Below are positions 10,535-21,486 of a stretch of 64,000 nucleotides of DNA, piece after piece. A program made the translations under genes and the position numbers. The stretch comes from Doryteuthis pealeii. Taxonomy: Eukaryota; Mollusca; Cephalopoda; Myopsida; Loliginidae. The stretch lies in contig CM042156.1 of the NCBI GenBank assembly GCA_023376005.1, positions 46,779,159 to 46,843,158 of the forward strand. The letters are read 5' to 3'. The notes beneath the pieces were generated by a model. The model ran no database searches, had not been told where the DNA came from, and was given only the letters and a program-made list of their open reading frames with translations. How positions within the stretch are numbered: the first letter of the stretch is position 1; each line of letters starts with the position of its first letter.

Positions 10535-10655
10535 AGTCGTGAGAAATGGACTTGTCGTCCAGAGTTCAAATCCCAGATGAGACTATTTGCATTCCACAAA
10601 GTGCTAATACCCTTGGTAAAAGGTATGCATCCAATTACTCTCCCCCCAGCTAATT
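10535..10655 (+). mobile_element. SINE-B fragment
   Basis: Contains GAAATGGACTTGTCGTCC, box-B-like GAGTTCAAATCCCAG and the core CTAATACCCTTGGTAAAAGG. The 3' half is missing. Confidence 0.7.
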
Positions 10656-10791
10656 TCTGGTTCAACAAAATTCTGATTCATTCTCAGGAAATTTTTCTTA
10701 CATTTTAAAATGTTGTCAGACCAACAGATCAAAACTGAATCTAATTTTGAAAAAAAAAACAAAAAACAACTAGATAAAAGAAATTAGTATT

Positions 10792-10968
10792 ATCTGCGTT
10801 ATTCGGACTATTGTCCCCATCTTCATTGTTATTTGTACAACGTTTCGGCCGATATAACCTCTGCCTTCTTCAGGTATTTCTTGTCGGACTCGGGAACCTT
10901 CTTTTCGAACTCAGGAACTTTGTACAAATAACAATGAAGATGGGGACAATAGTCTGAATAACGCAGAT
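10792..10968. mobile_element. foldback element enclosing a hammerhead-like core
   Basis: Arms 10792-10840 and 10920-10968 are near-perfect inverted repeats of 49 bases. Between them, on the minus strand, CTGAAGA (10867-10873), a GGC/GCC stem and GAAAC (10842-10846) form a hammerhead-ribozyme-like core. Two 21-bp-type units with TTCGAACTC/GACTCGGG follow. The same segment recurs at 27.9, 28.2, 28.6 and 38.1 kb. Penelope-like elements and metazoan retrozymes are known carriers of hammerhead motifs, so this is probably a relic of one. Confidence 0.65.
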
Positions 10969-11133
10969 CATACTAATCTTCAAGCCTCATCTCAAACATT
11001 CAGAGAAATAGTATAATAGAAATTCTTTTAACATTTCACAATTTTTACAGTTGAATTTTCAGTTGATTTGATTTGTTTATTTGATTTTCAATTGTTTTTC
11101 TAGTATTTTGTTTTTAACTTGTTTCTTTGTTTA
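10969..11133. other. element tail and unique sequence
   Basis: Begins with the tail TCAAGCCTCATCTCAAACAT shared with 28335-28355, then AT-rich sequence. Confidence 0.5.
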
Positions 11134-11337
11134 ATGGCATATCAACCCTTGTGGGTCATTTAATGCCAAAGCCATCCTTGTAGAAGAACAGTAGTGGTAC
11201 TATTTAACCCATAGCTAGGGAATTAGGGGGTTCATACCTTTCCCAAAGGTATTTGTCCAAAAGTGAGCATAATAGCATGACTGGAGTTTGAACTCACTTA
11301 CTATGATGCAATCCATGATGTTACACATTAAGTCATG
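11134..11337 (-). mobile_element. SINE-C, full-length copy
   Basis: Read on the minus strand: a tRNA-like head with box-B-like GAGTTCAAACTCCAG, the core ATACCTTTGGGAAAGGTATG, AGCTATGGGTTAAATAGT, and the tail GGGTTGATATGCCATTAAAC. The core resembles that of SINE-B and the tail that of repeat R. Other copies at 23602, 24327, 29455 and 49008. Confidence 0.75.
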
Positions 11338-11459
11338 GGGGGGGTCTCTTCTTTAGGGTTTTTTTTTTGGGGGGGGATTAGGCAGATAATCCAAGGCAGA
11401 TTAGACAGTTGTTGTTATGGTTTAAAAAAATAAATTGCTTGTTCAAATCATCATTTAGG

Positions 11460-11769
11460 CAGGGGTCATCAAACTATGGCCCTCGGGCTGTATACGGCCC
11501 TCGAAGGCATTTTATCAGGCCTACCGATGTTACTTGAATTTGTAATGTTTTTGATAATATTTTGAAAATAAATATGTTGGTTAAATTTGTTTTTGTGCAT
11601 CTTACATCACTCATCCATGAATATAACATGGAAAGATAAATTTTGTTTTACATCTTTTTCTCAGAGCTTCATTCTGGCTAGCAAGTATTGAACACAATAA
11701 TAATATGGCCCGTGCTCATTATTTTTTTTAATTATCCAGCTCACCGTGAAAAAAATTTGGTGATCTCTG
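11460..11769. mobile_element. hAT-like non-autonomous element
   Basis: The left end CAGGGGTCATCAAACTATGG and the inverted right end CAGAGATCACCAAATTTTTT match in the CAGGGGTC..CAAA style of hAT elements, and TATGGCCC/GGCCCTCG repeats follow the left end. No clear 8-bp duplication flanks it, suggesting age. No transposase is present. Confidence 0.65.
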
Positions 11770-12054
11770 AGAGCAATAGATTTTTGGAGAAAAAAAAATT
11801 AACAGATCTTTAAAGGAAATATAATAATAAAAAAGTTACTGCATATACTTGTGTATTATGCAACTAAGATTTAAATTAAAATCTTTTGCAGCTGGGAATT
11901 GTGGGTGTACCAGTTGGCCTAGGCAACACCATCATAAAAAATTTAAAAAAACTGTTTCAGAAAAATAAGATGTTATGCAATTAGTAATGATTTATAAATT
12001 GTATAATTCAAACAAATTTGGTTAAGCAAAACAGAATTCTTATATTGTTTTCAA

Positions 12055-12180
12055 GATTTTTCTTTTAAGTTTCCTAACAATTCTTTTGATGTTATCTTGA
12101 AAGGTCTTAATAAGTTGAAAGTCTGAAAGAGTTATTATAACATCAAAAGAATTGGTACGAAACTTGAAAGAAAAAAGAAA
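12055..12180. repeat. foldback, arms of about 40 bp
   Basis: TCTTTTAAGTTTCC...TTTTGATGTTAT on the left is reverse-complemented on the right (ATAACATCAAAAGAATTGG...ACTTGAAAGA). The surrounding sequence 11770-12309 holds no gene. Confidence 0.75.
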
Positions 12181-12309
12181 ATATCAATGTACAGATATTG
12201 TATATTTCAAACATATTTATTCAAATTGCATTCAAAATATTCACAAACACTTGAAAAGTTAATCATTTCCTTTGGTAGAGAAATTAAATCAGTGCCATCT
12301 TGATTTTCA

Positions 12310-12783
12310 ATTGGACTGGTAATTTATGAGGAAGTGCGTCCCAGTCTCCCGCCTCAAAAACGCTACCCGGTGACTATCAAAATAACAACCCCAGCTCATC
12401 GTAATTCTTGTTTATTTATTGTAATTTGTCGTAATTCTTGTTTAGATATGAAGATGGATATATAGTTTTGAATAGACTGAGATATATAGATAAACAAACA
12501 AAATGGAGATAGATATTTTCGACAAGTAAATGTATTGGGGGGGGGGGTCGCTTCTTTTTTTGTCGTAATTCTTGTTTATTTAAACTAAAAACAAGACATT
12601 AAACAAACATGAATAAAAAAAATCTTAGTATTTAAATAATATAGATAAATATGAACAAATTGAAATAGATTGATAGATGGATAGTTTTGAATAGACTGAG
12701 CTGGGTCGTTATTTTAATAGTCACCGGGCAGCAACTCGAGGCAGGAGACCGGGACGCACTTCCTCATAAATTACCATTGGACT
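12310..12783. mobile_element. 458-bp TIR element with 8-bp target duplication
   Basis: Element 12318-12775 begins GGTAATTTATGAGGAAGTGC and ends with its reverse complement; inverted arms continue for about 90 bp through GGTGACTAT and AATAACAACCCCAGCTCA with few mismatches. ATTGGACT directly flanks both sides (12310-12317 and 12776-12783). An 8-bp duplication points to hAT-type or P-type transposition, though the CAG-type hAT terminus is absent. The interior repeats TCGTAATTCTTGTTTA three times and GTTTTGAATAGACTGAG twice. The frame at 12687-12956 spans the border and is not a gene. Confidence 0.85.
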
Positions 12784-13244
12784 TAATGCTCAGATATTTT
12801 GATAAAGTTTTAACTTTTAACAACAATCTTCTCGCATCAGACCTCCTCCCCTTCCTCCTACTTAACACTAATGGGTTTAAATTATCCTTTTTTTTTTTCT
12901 TTTTAGAAAGGGATTTTTTTGGTTTGGGTAAAAATTGCCTACAAATCCTGAAATAGAAATTTAAAATAAATAAATAAATTTGGTAAAATATTTATTCAAA
13001 GAATTAGGTGTGTGGGGTGAATTTGACAGATTTTCTTAGACATTTCTGACGTTTTAACTAAATTGAAATTTTATTTGTTCAGCCAATTTAACACCAACTT
13101 CCTTTGAGTTATTCAACTGCTGGCAAACATGATGTCTTTTTGAAAATTTAAAAAAAAAAAAAAAAAAAATGGAGTCGTAAATATTAGGATTGGGTAGGGG
13201 TGGAAATAGAAATATTCTTAATGTTAAAATTCCTTGTTTGATTT

Positions 13245-13279
<35 letters not shown>

Positions 13280-13383
13280 CAAGAAGAAAATTGTTTTTCA
13301 AGTTTGAATCAAATTAAAAACTAAAAATTTAATCTCATCAAAAATCATTAAGAAAAATTAATTCTATTCTCAGCAAAATTTTG

Positions 13384-13416
<33 letters not shown>

Positions 13417-13441
13417 TTGCATTCATAAATTTTTATATAGA
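12784..13441. other. AT-rich stretch with homopolymer runs
   Basis: Long A and T runs near 13149-13168, 13247-13274 and 13384-13411; the last may be an old retroposon tail. No gene recognised. Confidence 0.6.
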
Positions 13442-13786
13442 AAAATCCATTACTACTGGTATTTACATGTGTCCCACTTTCACACGATATGGCACAAGGC
13501 CGTTTTATGTGGGGACCACCCACAATTCGGGTGGTAGGTAGAAAAATTGCGTTGATCCCTTCGGCATTCCCCCTCAAGGGGGGGGGGGTCTCAAGCGCTG
13601 GCAATAAACCCAGCCCCGCCCCTTTAAGTGCAACGAGGCAGGTATTGCCTGGAGGGACGGCCCTCTGGGATCGACACTATTAATTTAGCATCCACCGGTC
13701 CAGAGGCCAAAGCTCACTGGACCCCCGTCCCCAAAGGACGGGTGGGTGACAGCTGTAGTAGCTGGGACTAAAATCCATTACTACTG
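13442..13786. mobile_element. unidentified GC-rich retroposed insert with 17-bp TSD
   Basis: AAAATCCATTACTACTG occurs perfectly at 13442-13458 and 13770-13786, framing a 311-bp insert that is far more GC-rich than its context. The insert has several hairpins: ACCACCC/GGGTGGT near 13517, a C-run/G-run pair near 13568, GGTCCAG/CTGGACC near 13697-13723, and CGTCC/GGACG near 13727-13742. No ORF is kept through. The target is inside a SINE-E head. It looks like a retrocopy of a structured RNA or of an unrecognised SINE; I cannot name it. Confidence 0.6.
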
Positions 13787-13885
13787 AATAGAAAGTTCAA
13801 TCCTCACTAGATGCTCCATACTTGTGACCTTGTGTCACATTTTATCTAAGGCAATTTGGTTGGGTAAATGCATACATTAAGTTCT
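13787..13885 (+). mobile_element. SINE-E, 3' part interrupted by the insert
   Basis: Continues AATAGAAAGTTCAATCCTCA, then CTTGTGACCTTGTGTCACAT and TTGGGTAAATGCATAC, matching 28820-28912. Confidence 0.65.
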
Positions 13886-13983
13886 GAATTTATTCACAGG
13901 GATGGAAATTAATTTTCCGAACTTTTTCAACAAATTAGCACAATTAAAAATATACACTAACTCAAATTCTAAGATTGATTTTA

Positions 13984-14335
13984 ATGGCATATCAACTGTC
14001 GAGGGTTATTTATATCTCTGGGTTAGTAAATCACATACATTATGTATCTATAATTACATTTTGTTTGGGGGGCGTTGCACATGGTCTTATCAAATATAAA
14101 TAATTTCTAAACAAATTGATTTGACTCATAGATGGGTCTCTAACAGATACTACTACCAAGTTAGAGTGGACCTGGGAGTAATGGCAATGAAGGGGTACTC
14201 CACACTCACCAGAGCTCAAAAACTGAAGCCTCATCAAATGCAGGACACCTCTTTATTTTTTTTAGGAGTGGGGTGTCTTACCCCTCTGCAGGGGATACAG
14301 TCAGCATATTCTAAGCTCCACAGATAGGGAATTGG
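13984..14335 (+). repeat. shared tail plus repeat R fragments
   Basis: The tail TTAATGGCATATCAACTG is followed by R blocks AGAGTGGACCTGGGAGTAAT (14164) and TACCCCTCTGCAGGGGATAC (14279). The middle of R is deleted and a short T-rich piece replaces it. Confidence 0.6.
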
Positions 14336-14349
14336 TCATAGTCTGAAGC

Positions 14350-14660
14350 AATGATACTGATATCTTTTTGATTTAGTGCATCCTGAGATGCACATATTTG
14401 CTTTGAGTGAGTCCCCGGGAAAGTTGATGGGTCCCAACTAAAGTTTCTTAATAGATTGTTGGGTTTTTATTTTTGATCTGGGGAAACAACTAAAGCTGTT
14501 TAACTTCTATCTTGTAACCTATCGAGTGTAATTCATTTCTAAGAAACTATTGAAATGTATTTACAGTTTCGCTTGAAATGGTGAGGGAAGAAAAAAGAAA
14601 AACACTGGGATGCATGATTTCTATGTGTCAGGGACGCAGAATGTGTACCTATCAGCATCT
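14350..14660. mobile_element. MITE-M copy 1
   Basis: Ends AATGATACTGATATC and ATCAGCATCTC are inverted. The interior has GTAATTCATTTCTAAGAAAC, GAAATGTATTTACAG and GGGACGCAGAATGTGTACC as in the other five copies. No transposase ORF. Confidence 0.75.
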
Positions 14661-16195
14661 CTGCTGAATGAATATGGAATAATGAAAAGATTTCATTTGG
14701 TAGTTTAGAAAATTTGGAAAAAAAAAATTAAAATTAAAAAAAATTTTAATTTTGGGTTGGTAGGCATTTAATTAAATCATCCTAAAGAAAATCATAGACA
14801 ATCTTTTTTTGCTCATTTTGTCCCCATGTGTAGATTTAAGACATCCAATATGCAACAATAAAAAGAGGCAACAACACACCCACCCACCCACTGGTGTGTC
14901 AGGGTCGGTGGGGGAGGGGGAAGAGAGTTGGGCACATTTGCAGTTTTTCTTTTCTTCAGCTGAGCATCTTAACAGATGTCATTATTAATAGTAAATCAGC
15001 AAAACTGCATGACAATATCCTCGGGTGCGCCCACCCACCTACCAACACCACTGCAGGGATCCGATACATCTGTCCCAACAATTTTGTGCTGACTTTTTCA
15101 TTCTTCTGCATCTGTTTGTTTCTCTTGCAAACTTTGTTCAAAAGGATGAAGCTGGCTGTACAAGCAACCATTTTGAAAAATGGCCTCAAACATTTCCACC
15201 CCCCCCCCAAAAAAAAGGGGGGGAGATAATGAGCAGCTGTCATTTGTCAATTGGATGAAAAAAACTTGGATTTTAATGTTGATTTATGAAGAATTATGAT
15301 TATTTATGATTTGTGTTATCAAAATAAACTGACATAAAACATATTATGTTGTAACTTCTTTAACAATAAATGCAAATGTCAGCAGGTTACATTATTTTTA
15401 AAACTTTACAACTAGAGGCCATAGCCCAACATATCATACCATTTTGGAATCAGGCTGATGTTACATAATTCGTGGGACAATTGTGAAATTTGTATGATTC
15501 TAAATGAAAAGAGAATTTTTTTTCACAAAATTTAGTATTGCTTAGAACTTGTTTGGCCGAAGAAAGGGAAAAATTGATTCAATATGAATTAATGGAAAAT
15601 TGGAAAATGTTGTTTTGGGGTTTGTTTATTATTTTTTTTCTTGAAGTGATAACCGTCCAGATATGCACATTTGCAAGTCTGAATTCATTTACACAATTTG
15701 TAGCAAAGGAAGGAAATTTATAAAAAAAAAAAAATAAATAAAAATAAAAAAAATTTCTTTTTAAATTTGGATATTTATAAGCAAATTATTTTTCAAAAGA
15801 AAAACTTTCCAATCTTTTTTATGGAATTTATTTTTTACTTTATCATCAAATCAAACAAAATAAAAAGAGACAACTTGATAGATTTTCTTTACATTTTCCA
15901 GAAACTAGGAGAAAAAAAAAGAATCAGAAATTTTTTTTAAACACGTTCATATAAAAAGCAAAAAAAATGTTTCATTTGGATCTTTGTTCTAATTTTGCTT
16001 ATAAAGCAACAACCTCATTACCCAACAGCCAAAAATGACAAAATATTTTTGAAGCGCCCGAGTGTCTTATTCATTACATTAACTGTTGAGGATATTTTTA
16101 GAAAATTAAATAAAGAAAAAAAAAAGAATAAAAAAGAAAAAAGATTTAACAATTGTGACCTCTAGGAGATTTGAATTCTTTAAGTTTAGGCAGAC
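14661..16195. other. long AT-rich stretch without a recognised feature
   Basis: Contains an A/T palindromic patch near 14719-14750, CA-rich sequence near 14873, a C-run/G-run pair at 15197-15224 and many A runs. Open frames (14894-15258, 15538-15723) are not protein-like. Confidence 0.5.
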
Positions 16196-16198
16196 AAC

Positions 16199-16435
16199 TG
16201 TGTGTGTGTGTGTGTGTGTGATGTGACTTTATACAAGATTGCATAGTGGGGGGTAGAGCACACTGTCTGGACGACCTTCCAAATCTAAGACTCTAGCCTG
16301 GAGCATCAACGTCTGGCAGTAATTTGAAGAGATGAACAAAATCTTTTTATTGTCTTCTATGAAGCCAAAGAGAAAACAATAAAACACTTTTAAATGAGAC
16401 TGTAGGCGTTTTACACTCACACACACACACACATT
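16199..16435. repeat. (TG)n and (CA)n tracts flanking unique sequence
   Basis: TG tract at 16199-16220 and CA tract at 16416-16433 are inverted relative to each other; the 195 bases between look unique. Confidence 0.7.
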
Positions 16436-16699
16436 TGTCTAGAAAGTAACGAGCCATTCAATTTTAAACAAAATAGTTTACTAAGAGCAATGATGGTGTA
16501 GTTCCCCTTAGAGAACTTTGCTTGGGATTTCACACATTTATTCCAGCATCCCTTTTATTTTTGAAAAGGATCCGCACAATCTCCCTCCCTTTAAGGATCA
16601 CCATCAGCAGCCTAGGAAAATTCTCTTAATCCTTGTGAATGTGACAATCCACAATACCCAAGCTCACTCAATAGCATTTCACTGCCAAGTGAGTAACCC

Positions 16700-16911
16700 T
16701 ATAGGGGAGTAATTGCATTTCACTTAGTGCTAATACCCTTGGGAAAGGTATGAATCCTACTCTCCCTCCAGCTATGGGTAAATAGCAGGGCAGACTGGGC
16801 TCTTTAGCCTTGGTTAGGCAACCGGTCTAAGAGAAGGAAAACTCTGAATTCAAACCTGTTAAACTCCGCTTAAGAAAATGACCTTGTGTCACATCCTGTT
16901 CGTGCGGGGTT

Positions 16912-16916
<5 letters not shown>
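16700..16916 (+). mobile_element. SINE-B, 5'-truncated
   Basis: Starts inside the body (TAATTGCATTTCACTTAGTG), carries CTAATACCCTTGGGAAAGGT, CTATGGGTAAATAGCAGGGC and the end TCACATCCTGTTCGTGCGGG, then merges into (TA)n. The tRNA head is missing. Confidence 0.8.
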
Positions 16917-16967
<51 letters not shown>

Positions 16968-17045
16968 AGAGTATTCATACATGCATAGTAAAGTCTTCTC
17001 TGATTGGATATCAACTTATACCAAGGCCATTCTGGACTGACCATC

Positions 17046-17092
<47 letters not shown>
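16917..17092. repeat. two (TA)n tracts
   Basis: TA at about 16917-16965 and 17055-17092 with 90 bases of unique sequence between. The first continues from a SINE-B end, the second borders MITE-M copy 2. Confidence 0.9.
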
Positions 17093-17095
<3 letters not shown>

Positions 17096-17098
17096 TAT

Positions 17099-17384
17099 CA
17101 GTGATGCTAATAGCTTTTTGATCTAGTATGTCCTGGGATGCACACATTTGCTTTGATTGAGTCCTTGGGGGAAAATTTATGCGTCCCAAAGCCGTCTAAC
17201 TCCCACCTTGTAACCTATCCTGTGTAATTAATTTCTAAGAAACTATTGAAATGTATTTACAGTTAGCTTGAAATGACAGGGGAAGAAAAAAGAAAAACAC
17301 TCGGATGCATGGATATGATTTTACTGTGTCCTTTTAGATTTTTGTGTGTCAGGAACGCAAGAAGTGTACCTATCAGCATCTCTG
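17099..17384. mobile_element. MITE-M copy 2
   Basis: Left end CAGTGATGCTAATAGC, right end TACCTATCAGCATCTCTG. The interior matches the other copies, including CCTTTTAGATTTTTGTGTGTC. Confidence 0.8.
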
Positions 17385-17552
17385 GTATATATATATAAGA
17401 AAATAAAATAATAAATAAAAACAGATAATAGATTAAACAGAGTAAATGAATTGACAAATTACTAACTTAATATACTATAACCATGTAAATAAACTAGACC
17501 ACCTTTTTCAGAATGCTAAATACAATATATAAAGTGATATCCACCATGTGAG

Positions 17553-17650
17553 AGCCTCTTGGTCAGATGATTGCATAGGTGAGAAACTAACAGTCACCAA
17601 GCACCATTGACAGTGTCCATGCTGTTCAAACTTAGATCACAGACTTAGAA
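17553..17650 (+). repeat. repeat F fragment
   Basis: ATTGCATAGGTGAGAAACTA then ACAGTCACCAAGCACCATTG and ACAGTGTCCATGCTG match the family at 61850-61920. Confidence 0.6.
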
Positions 17651-17704
17651 GCACAGCCCTTGTTTTCAATGAACAGCAACAATATAAAAGAGATGGTTTA
17701 ACCA

Positions 17705-17868
17705 ATTATTTCTACCAATTTATTAATACACATGAAGTTAACGAAAATTATTTCTACCAATTTATTAATACACATGAAGTTAACGAAAATTATTTCTACC
17801 AATTTATTAATACACATGAAGTTAACGAAAATTATTTCTACCAATTTATTAATACACATGAAGTTAAA
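17705..17868. repeat. 42-bp minisatellite, about four copies
   Basis: The unit starting ATTATTTCTACCAATTTATT begins at 17705, 17747, 17789 and 17831 with almost no divergence, so the array is young. It creates an artefactual repetitive open frame. Confidence 0.9.
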
Positions 17869-17917
17869 CAAATATATATACTGCCCCTTATCAAAAAAAA
17901 AAAAAAAATTTGGATAT

Positions 17918-17960
17918 TAAATAACCCACAAGGGTTGATATGCCATTAAACACCAACTAA
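17918..17960 (-). repeat. orphan SINE-C/R tail
   Basis: AACCCACAAGGGTTGATATG and CCATTAAACA match the shared tail. Similar orphan tails are at 25548, 35186 and 39600. Confidence 0.6.
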
Positions 17961-18640
17961 CCAACCCTAAGTGATAGAAATAGGCCTACCTGTAATTGTA
18001 GAAAAAATGATTGTCCTCAAAAGGCAGATTTTTAACTAATAATGTGAAGTATCAAGTATCAAGCTGTTGTAAAAAAAAAAAAACCCACAAAATTGAGCCC
18101 GACATGGTTTACTGAACAAACAATAATTTTAGTATTTTCTCCAAGTTGTTGACTGAGAATTGCATGTTGTGTTTTTATGTAAAGTGTTGCAAGATTTGTA
18201 TTTTGATCAGATAGGTAACATGTTAATATGTAGGAAAGAGTTTGTGTACCTTGTTATAATCTAAATTATAATGTTACCAAGGAAATTATCTTGTTGTTTG
18301 TCTATAGTTCAATGTGTTAATGTACACTCAGCAAATAACAACATGTCCACACGCAATGGAACTGCCAAATGCTAGTGACATTTATTTTGGCCTTTTGTCA
18401 ATCAAACAAGAATTAGGCAATAAAATAGTTCCCAACTTTAACATTAATTTGATTTCTTTTTTTTTTTTTAATTTATTATATATATTTTAAAAATTTAGAG
18501 AAAATGACATCACATAACAATATAGTAACAAATTTTAATTCAATAATTTACAATCTTAAAAAATTAAGATATAAATGAGGTGATTAATTCAATTGATATA
18601 TTTTTTTAAATTAGATAAATAAAGTAACCAAATTAAAATA
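17961..18640. other. AT-rich stretch without a recognised feature
   Basis: No ORF, SINE, MITE or RNA gene recognised. Confidence 0.5.
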
Positions 18641-18671
18641 AAATGACCAAATTTAAAATAGAAATAATTCA

Positions 18672-18862
18672 GGGCTTATATTAATTTCCACTCTGAAATA
18701 TAACACTAAGGCTTATTTTCAGGGGATGTCGATGTTTGTGTCGCATGAATATTTATTTCTTTTGTCTGTCTGCTGCTCTCAACTAGGGCTTAAATATTTA
18801 AAAAATCATACTGAAAAATCACAATAGGTTTTCAGGTAGGTCTTATTTTCAAGGAAACACTG
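18672..18862. mobile_element. possible TIR element remnant
   Basis: AAGGCTTATTTTCAGGGGATG on the left and GGTCTTATTTTCAAGGAAAC followed by ACTGTAGATT on the right recall the end type of a widespread MITE, but the arms do not pair convincingly. Confidence 0.3.
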
Positions 18863-19044
18863 TAGATTAATTCTACAGTTTGTTTTAAACATTAACTCTT
18901 AATGTTCTATACCACCTCATTCCACCCGGCTGGAAGTCACATTTGTTTTTGTAATCCACCCCAAATGATAGCCTTTGTTTAAATGTAATATTAAACATAT
19001 TTAGCAGTCTTTGTGGGAAATAACTCAGGTAAACTTAAATGAAA

Positions 19045-19255
19045 AAGGATCTTTTTTTTAATGAATCCTTATAAGAATGTGGCTCTGGAATTCTCAATAG
19101 GATGTTAAGAGTTAAATAGCAACTGAACAAGTCGATGGATATTAAAACTTAAATAAAAGTAGTTTTTTTTATATTCATAATTAACTCTTAACATCCTGTT
19201 GAGAATTTTGAGAAGTCCAGATCCCCATTCCTATAAGGATTTATTTTTTTTAAAG
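19045..19255. mobile_element. foldback MITE, arms of about 70 bp
   Basis: AATGAATCCTTATAAGAATG...AGGATGTTAAGAGTTAA on the left is matched in reverse complement by TTAACTCTTAACATCCTGTT...CCTATAAGGATTTATT on the right. A further TTAACTCTTAATGTTC piece at 18893 suggests a rearranged end. Confidence 0.75.
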
Positions 19256-20090
19256 AAAAAAGTGTGAGAGAGAGTTAAATCAAGATTATTATCCCTTTTA
19301 CATATTGAATTCGCTCTGTGGTCCCAATCCCTCCTCTTGGAGAATTACCTCCCGGTTAAGAACCACTTCATTATGTTTAATCCATACATCAAAACAAAAT
19401 TTTAAAATAGTCCCATGTAGCAAGATGGGGATTATCCTGAGGTTTGCAGGAACTACTATTAGAAAAGAGAGGAAGAAGAAATAAGAGATAGTAAAGGTTT
19501 TAAAAAAAACAGTGATGAGCACAAAAACGGTTGTCATGAGTTGACTGGGGCGTGACCCCCTGAATGGAGAATTGAATGTCAACCAGAAGTTTCGTGTGTT
19601 GACCGGAACCGAAAGTCATGTGGAACGATGAAGAAAAATACCGGTCTCTTTTTTGCTTTCCGAGGCCTAGGGGACAGACGGGCCTCTGGTTCCCAGTTGT
19701 GAGATCACAGTAATTTAACAGTGTCCTCTCTCTCTCTTTGCCTTTCCTCCTCTCCGATGAGACACACGAGACGAGCCTGGAAAAAAAGCTAAGCAGCTTG
19801 TAACGATATATTTCTCGCATTGTACTTTTTTTATCGTCAAGATGACCGCCACGTGCCGAACACCTTTTTAGTGTTTTGAATTTGGAGGCACGTTGACAAG
19901 ACCCGCTATACAACATGTATCGATATTAGAACGTTACGTATATCCGTTTGGTACTGTGAATATATCGCTACCGCCACATTACACCCACTCTAATGAAATA
20001 CATCACCAAAGCCGATCTGTCATCAGATAAAAACATGACCAAAAACTGTATATCATATACAGTTGTTTGGTCTATATGGAACCTTACAGT
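19256..20090. other. lower-repeat block with moderate CpG
   Basis: Sequence without recognised repeats, somewhat richer in GC and CpG than its surroundings, and a CTCTCTCT patch at 19725-19738. Two overlapping minus-strand frames (19298-19582, 19500-19916) lack domains, and I do not call them genes, but the region could hold an unspotted exon or promoter. Confidence 0.35.
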
Positions 20091-20096
20091 TAGAGG

Positions 20097-20342
20097 CACA
20101 TGATGTAATGGTTATCGCCATAGGAAATAGATTTGTCAATCCGAGTTCCAATCCTGGACAAGGCTGTTTGCATTTCACATAGTGCTAATACCTTTGGGAA
20201 AGGTATGCATCAAACTATTCTGCCTCCAGCTATAGGTAAATAGTAGGGAAGACTAAGTTCTTTAACCTTGGTTAAGCAACCAGAAGAAAAACTGAATTCA
20301 AACCTGTTAAACAGTTTAAGAAATTAATTTGGTGTCACATCC

Positions 20343-20344
<2 letters not shown>
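20097..20344 (+). mobile_element. SINE-B, near-complete copy
   Basis: tRNA-like head GATGTAATGGTTATCGCC with box-B-like GAGTTCCAATCCTGG, core CTAATACCTTTGGGAAAGGT, and end GGTGTCACATCCTACTATA leading into (TA)n. Confidence 0.8.
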
Positions 20345-20387
<43 letters not shown>

Positions 20388-20396
20388 AAAAAAGAG

Positions 20397-20429
<33 letters not shown>
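20345..20429. repeat. (TA)n then (GA)n
   Basis: TA at 20345-20380 followed by GA at 20394-20429, the latter directly bordering MITE-M copy 3. Confidence 0.9.
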
Positions 20430-20430
<1 letters not shown>

Positions 20431-20707
20431 AGCTGATAGGTATGTGTCTTGCATCCCTGACGCACAAAAATCTAAAAGGACACAGTAAAATCGTATCCAT
20501 GTGTCCCAGTGTTTTGCTTTTTTCTTCCCTCACCATTTCAAGCTAACTGTAAATACATTTCAATAGTTTCTTAGAAATGAATTACACAGGATAAGTTACA
20601 AGGTAGGAGGTAGATGGCTTTAGTTGCGACCCATAAATTTTTCCAGGGACTCATTCAAAGCAAATATGTACATCACAGGACATACTATATCAAAAAGCTA
20701 TCAGCAT

Positions 20708-20710
<3 letters not shown>
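20430..20710. mobile_element. MITE-M copy 3
   Basis: AAGCTGATAGGTATGTG opens it and AAAGCTATCAGCATCAT closes it. Interior segments CTGACGCACAAAAATCTAAA and CAATAGTTTCTTAGAAATGA are conserved. Confidence 0.8.
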
Positions 20711-20769
<59 letters not shown>

Positions 20770-20987
20770 CATTAACAGACAATAATTACTAATAAAAAAT
20801 ATTTCATTTTGGAATCTGAAAACAATTGGAGATTCTGGTTCGTTATATTGGGAGAAGGAGGGGGGGAGATTCTATGTGTAAAAAGTTGCATCAGGGCAGA
20901 GAATTAAGTAGATCTGAATCCAAGTGGAACAAAGAGCCTGAAAGGGCAGGTGTCCTACCTCTTCCCTATATATATATATATATACAC

Positions 20988-21024
<37 letters not shown>

Positions 21025-21060
21025 TATAAATATATGTACACACACACACACAAGAAAAAA
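20711..21060. repeat. (TA)n, then TA/CA microsatellites
   Basis: TA at about 20713-20763 and mixed TA/CA at 20967-21055 around a short G-rich unique segment (20840-20870). Confidence 0.85.
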
Positions 21061-21484
21061 AGATGTCAGGTGATAATTAAGTGTGATGAACAACCATTAA
21101 AAAATAACTTGGGTGTGTCGGGGGGGGGGGCAATGGAATAAAGTAACAGGTGAAGATTTATCTATAGAACAGAGAACCTCGTCATATCTGTGCATAACTC
21201 TTTCCTTTGGGGACGAGATGTAAGAAATATGAAACCTAAAACAAGAATGCAATAACTTGTTGGGGGGAGGGGGCGATAAAAGTTTTTATCTTTCTGATCG
21301 TAATTTTTATTCTATGGATGAGTCAATTAGGTAAATTACCTTTTGGTTAAAATAGTTACATTTCTTGTATTTGTGTTGGAGATACCTTTTGAACTCCAGG
21401 TAAAAGGTCCAGGATTTCTTTTAAATCTTGGGGCAGCACTATCTTTCACTTTCTGCTTGGCCTTTTACCAACACTTCTGCACAA
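21061..21484. other. stretch without a recognised feature
   Basis: G runs at 21120-21130 and 21260-21273. No gene or repeat copy recognised. Confidence 0.5.
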
Positions 21485-21486
21485 GC

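Noticed and set aside
13750..13775. 7SL RNA relic, because of TAGCTGGGACTA
   Set aside because: Only about 12 bases match; the rest of the 311-bp insert does not follow 7SL.
19298..19916. Two overlapping minus-strand ORFs as a gene
   Set aside because: There is no domain, start context or splice support; kept only as a low-repeat block.
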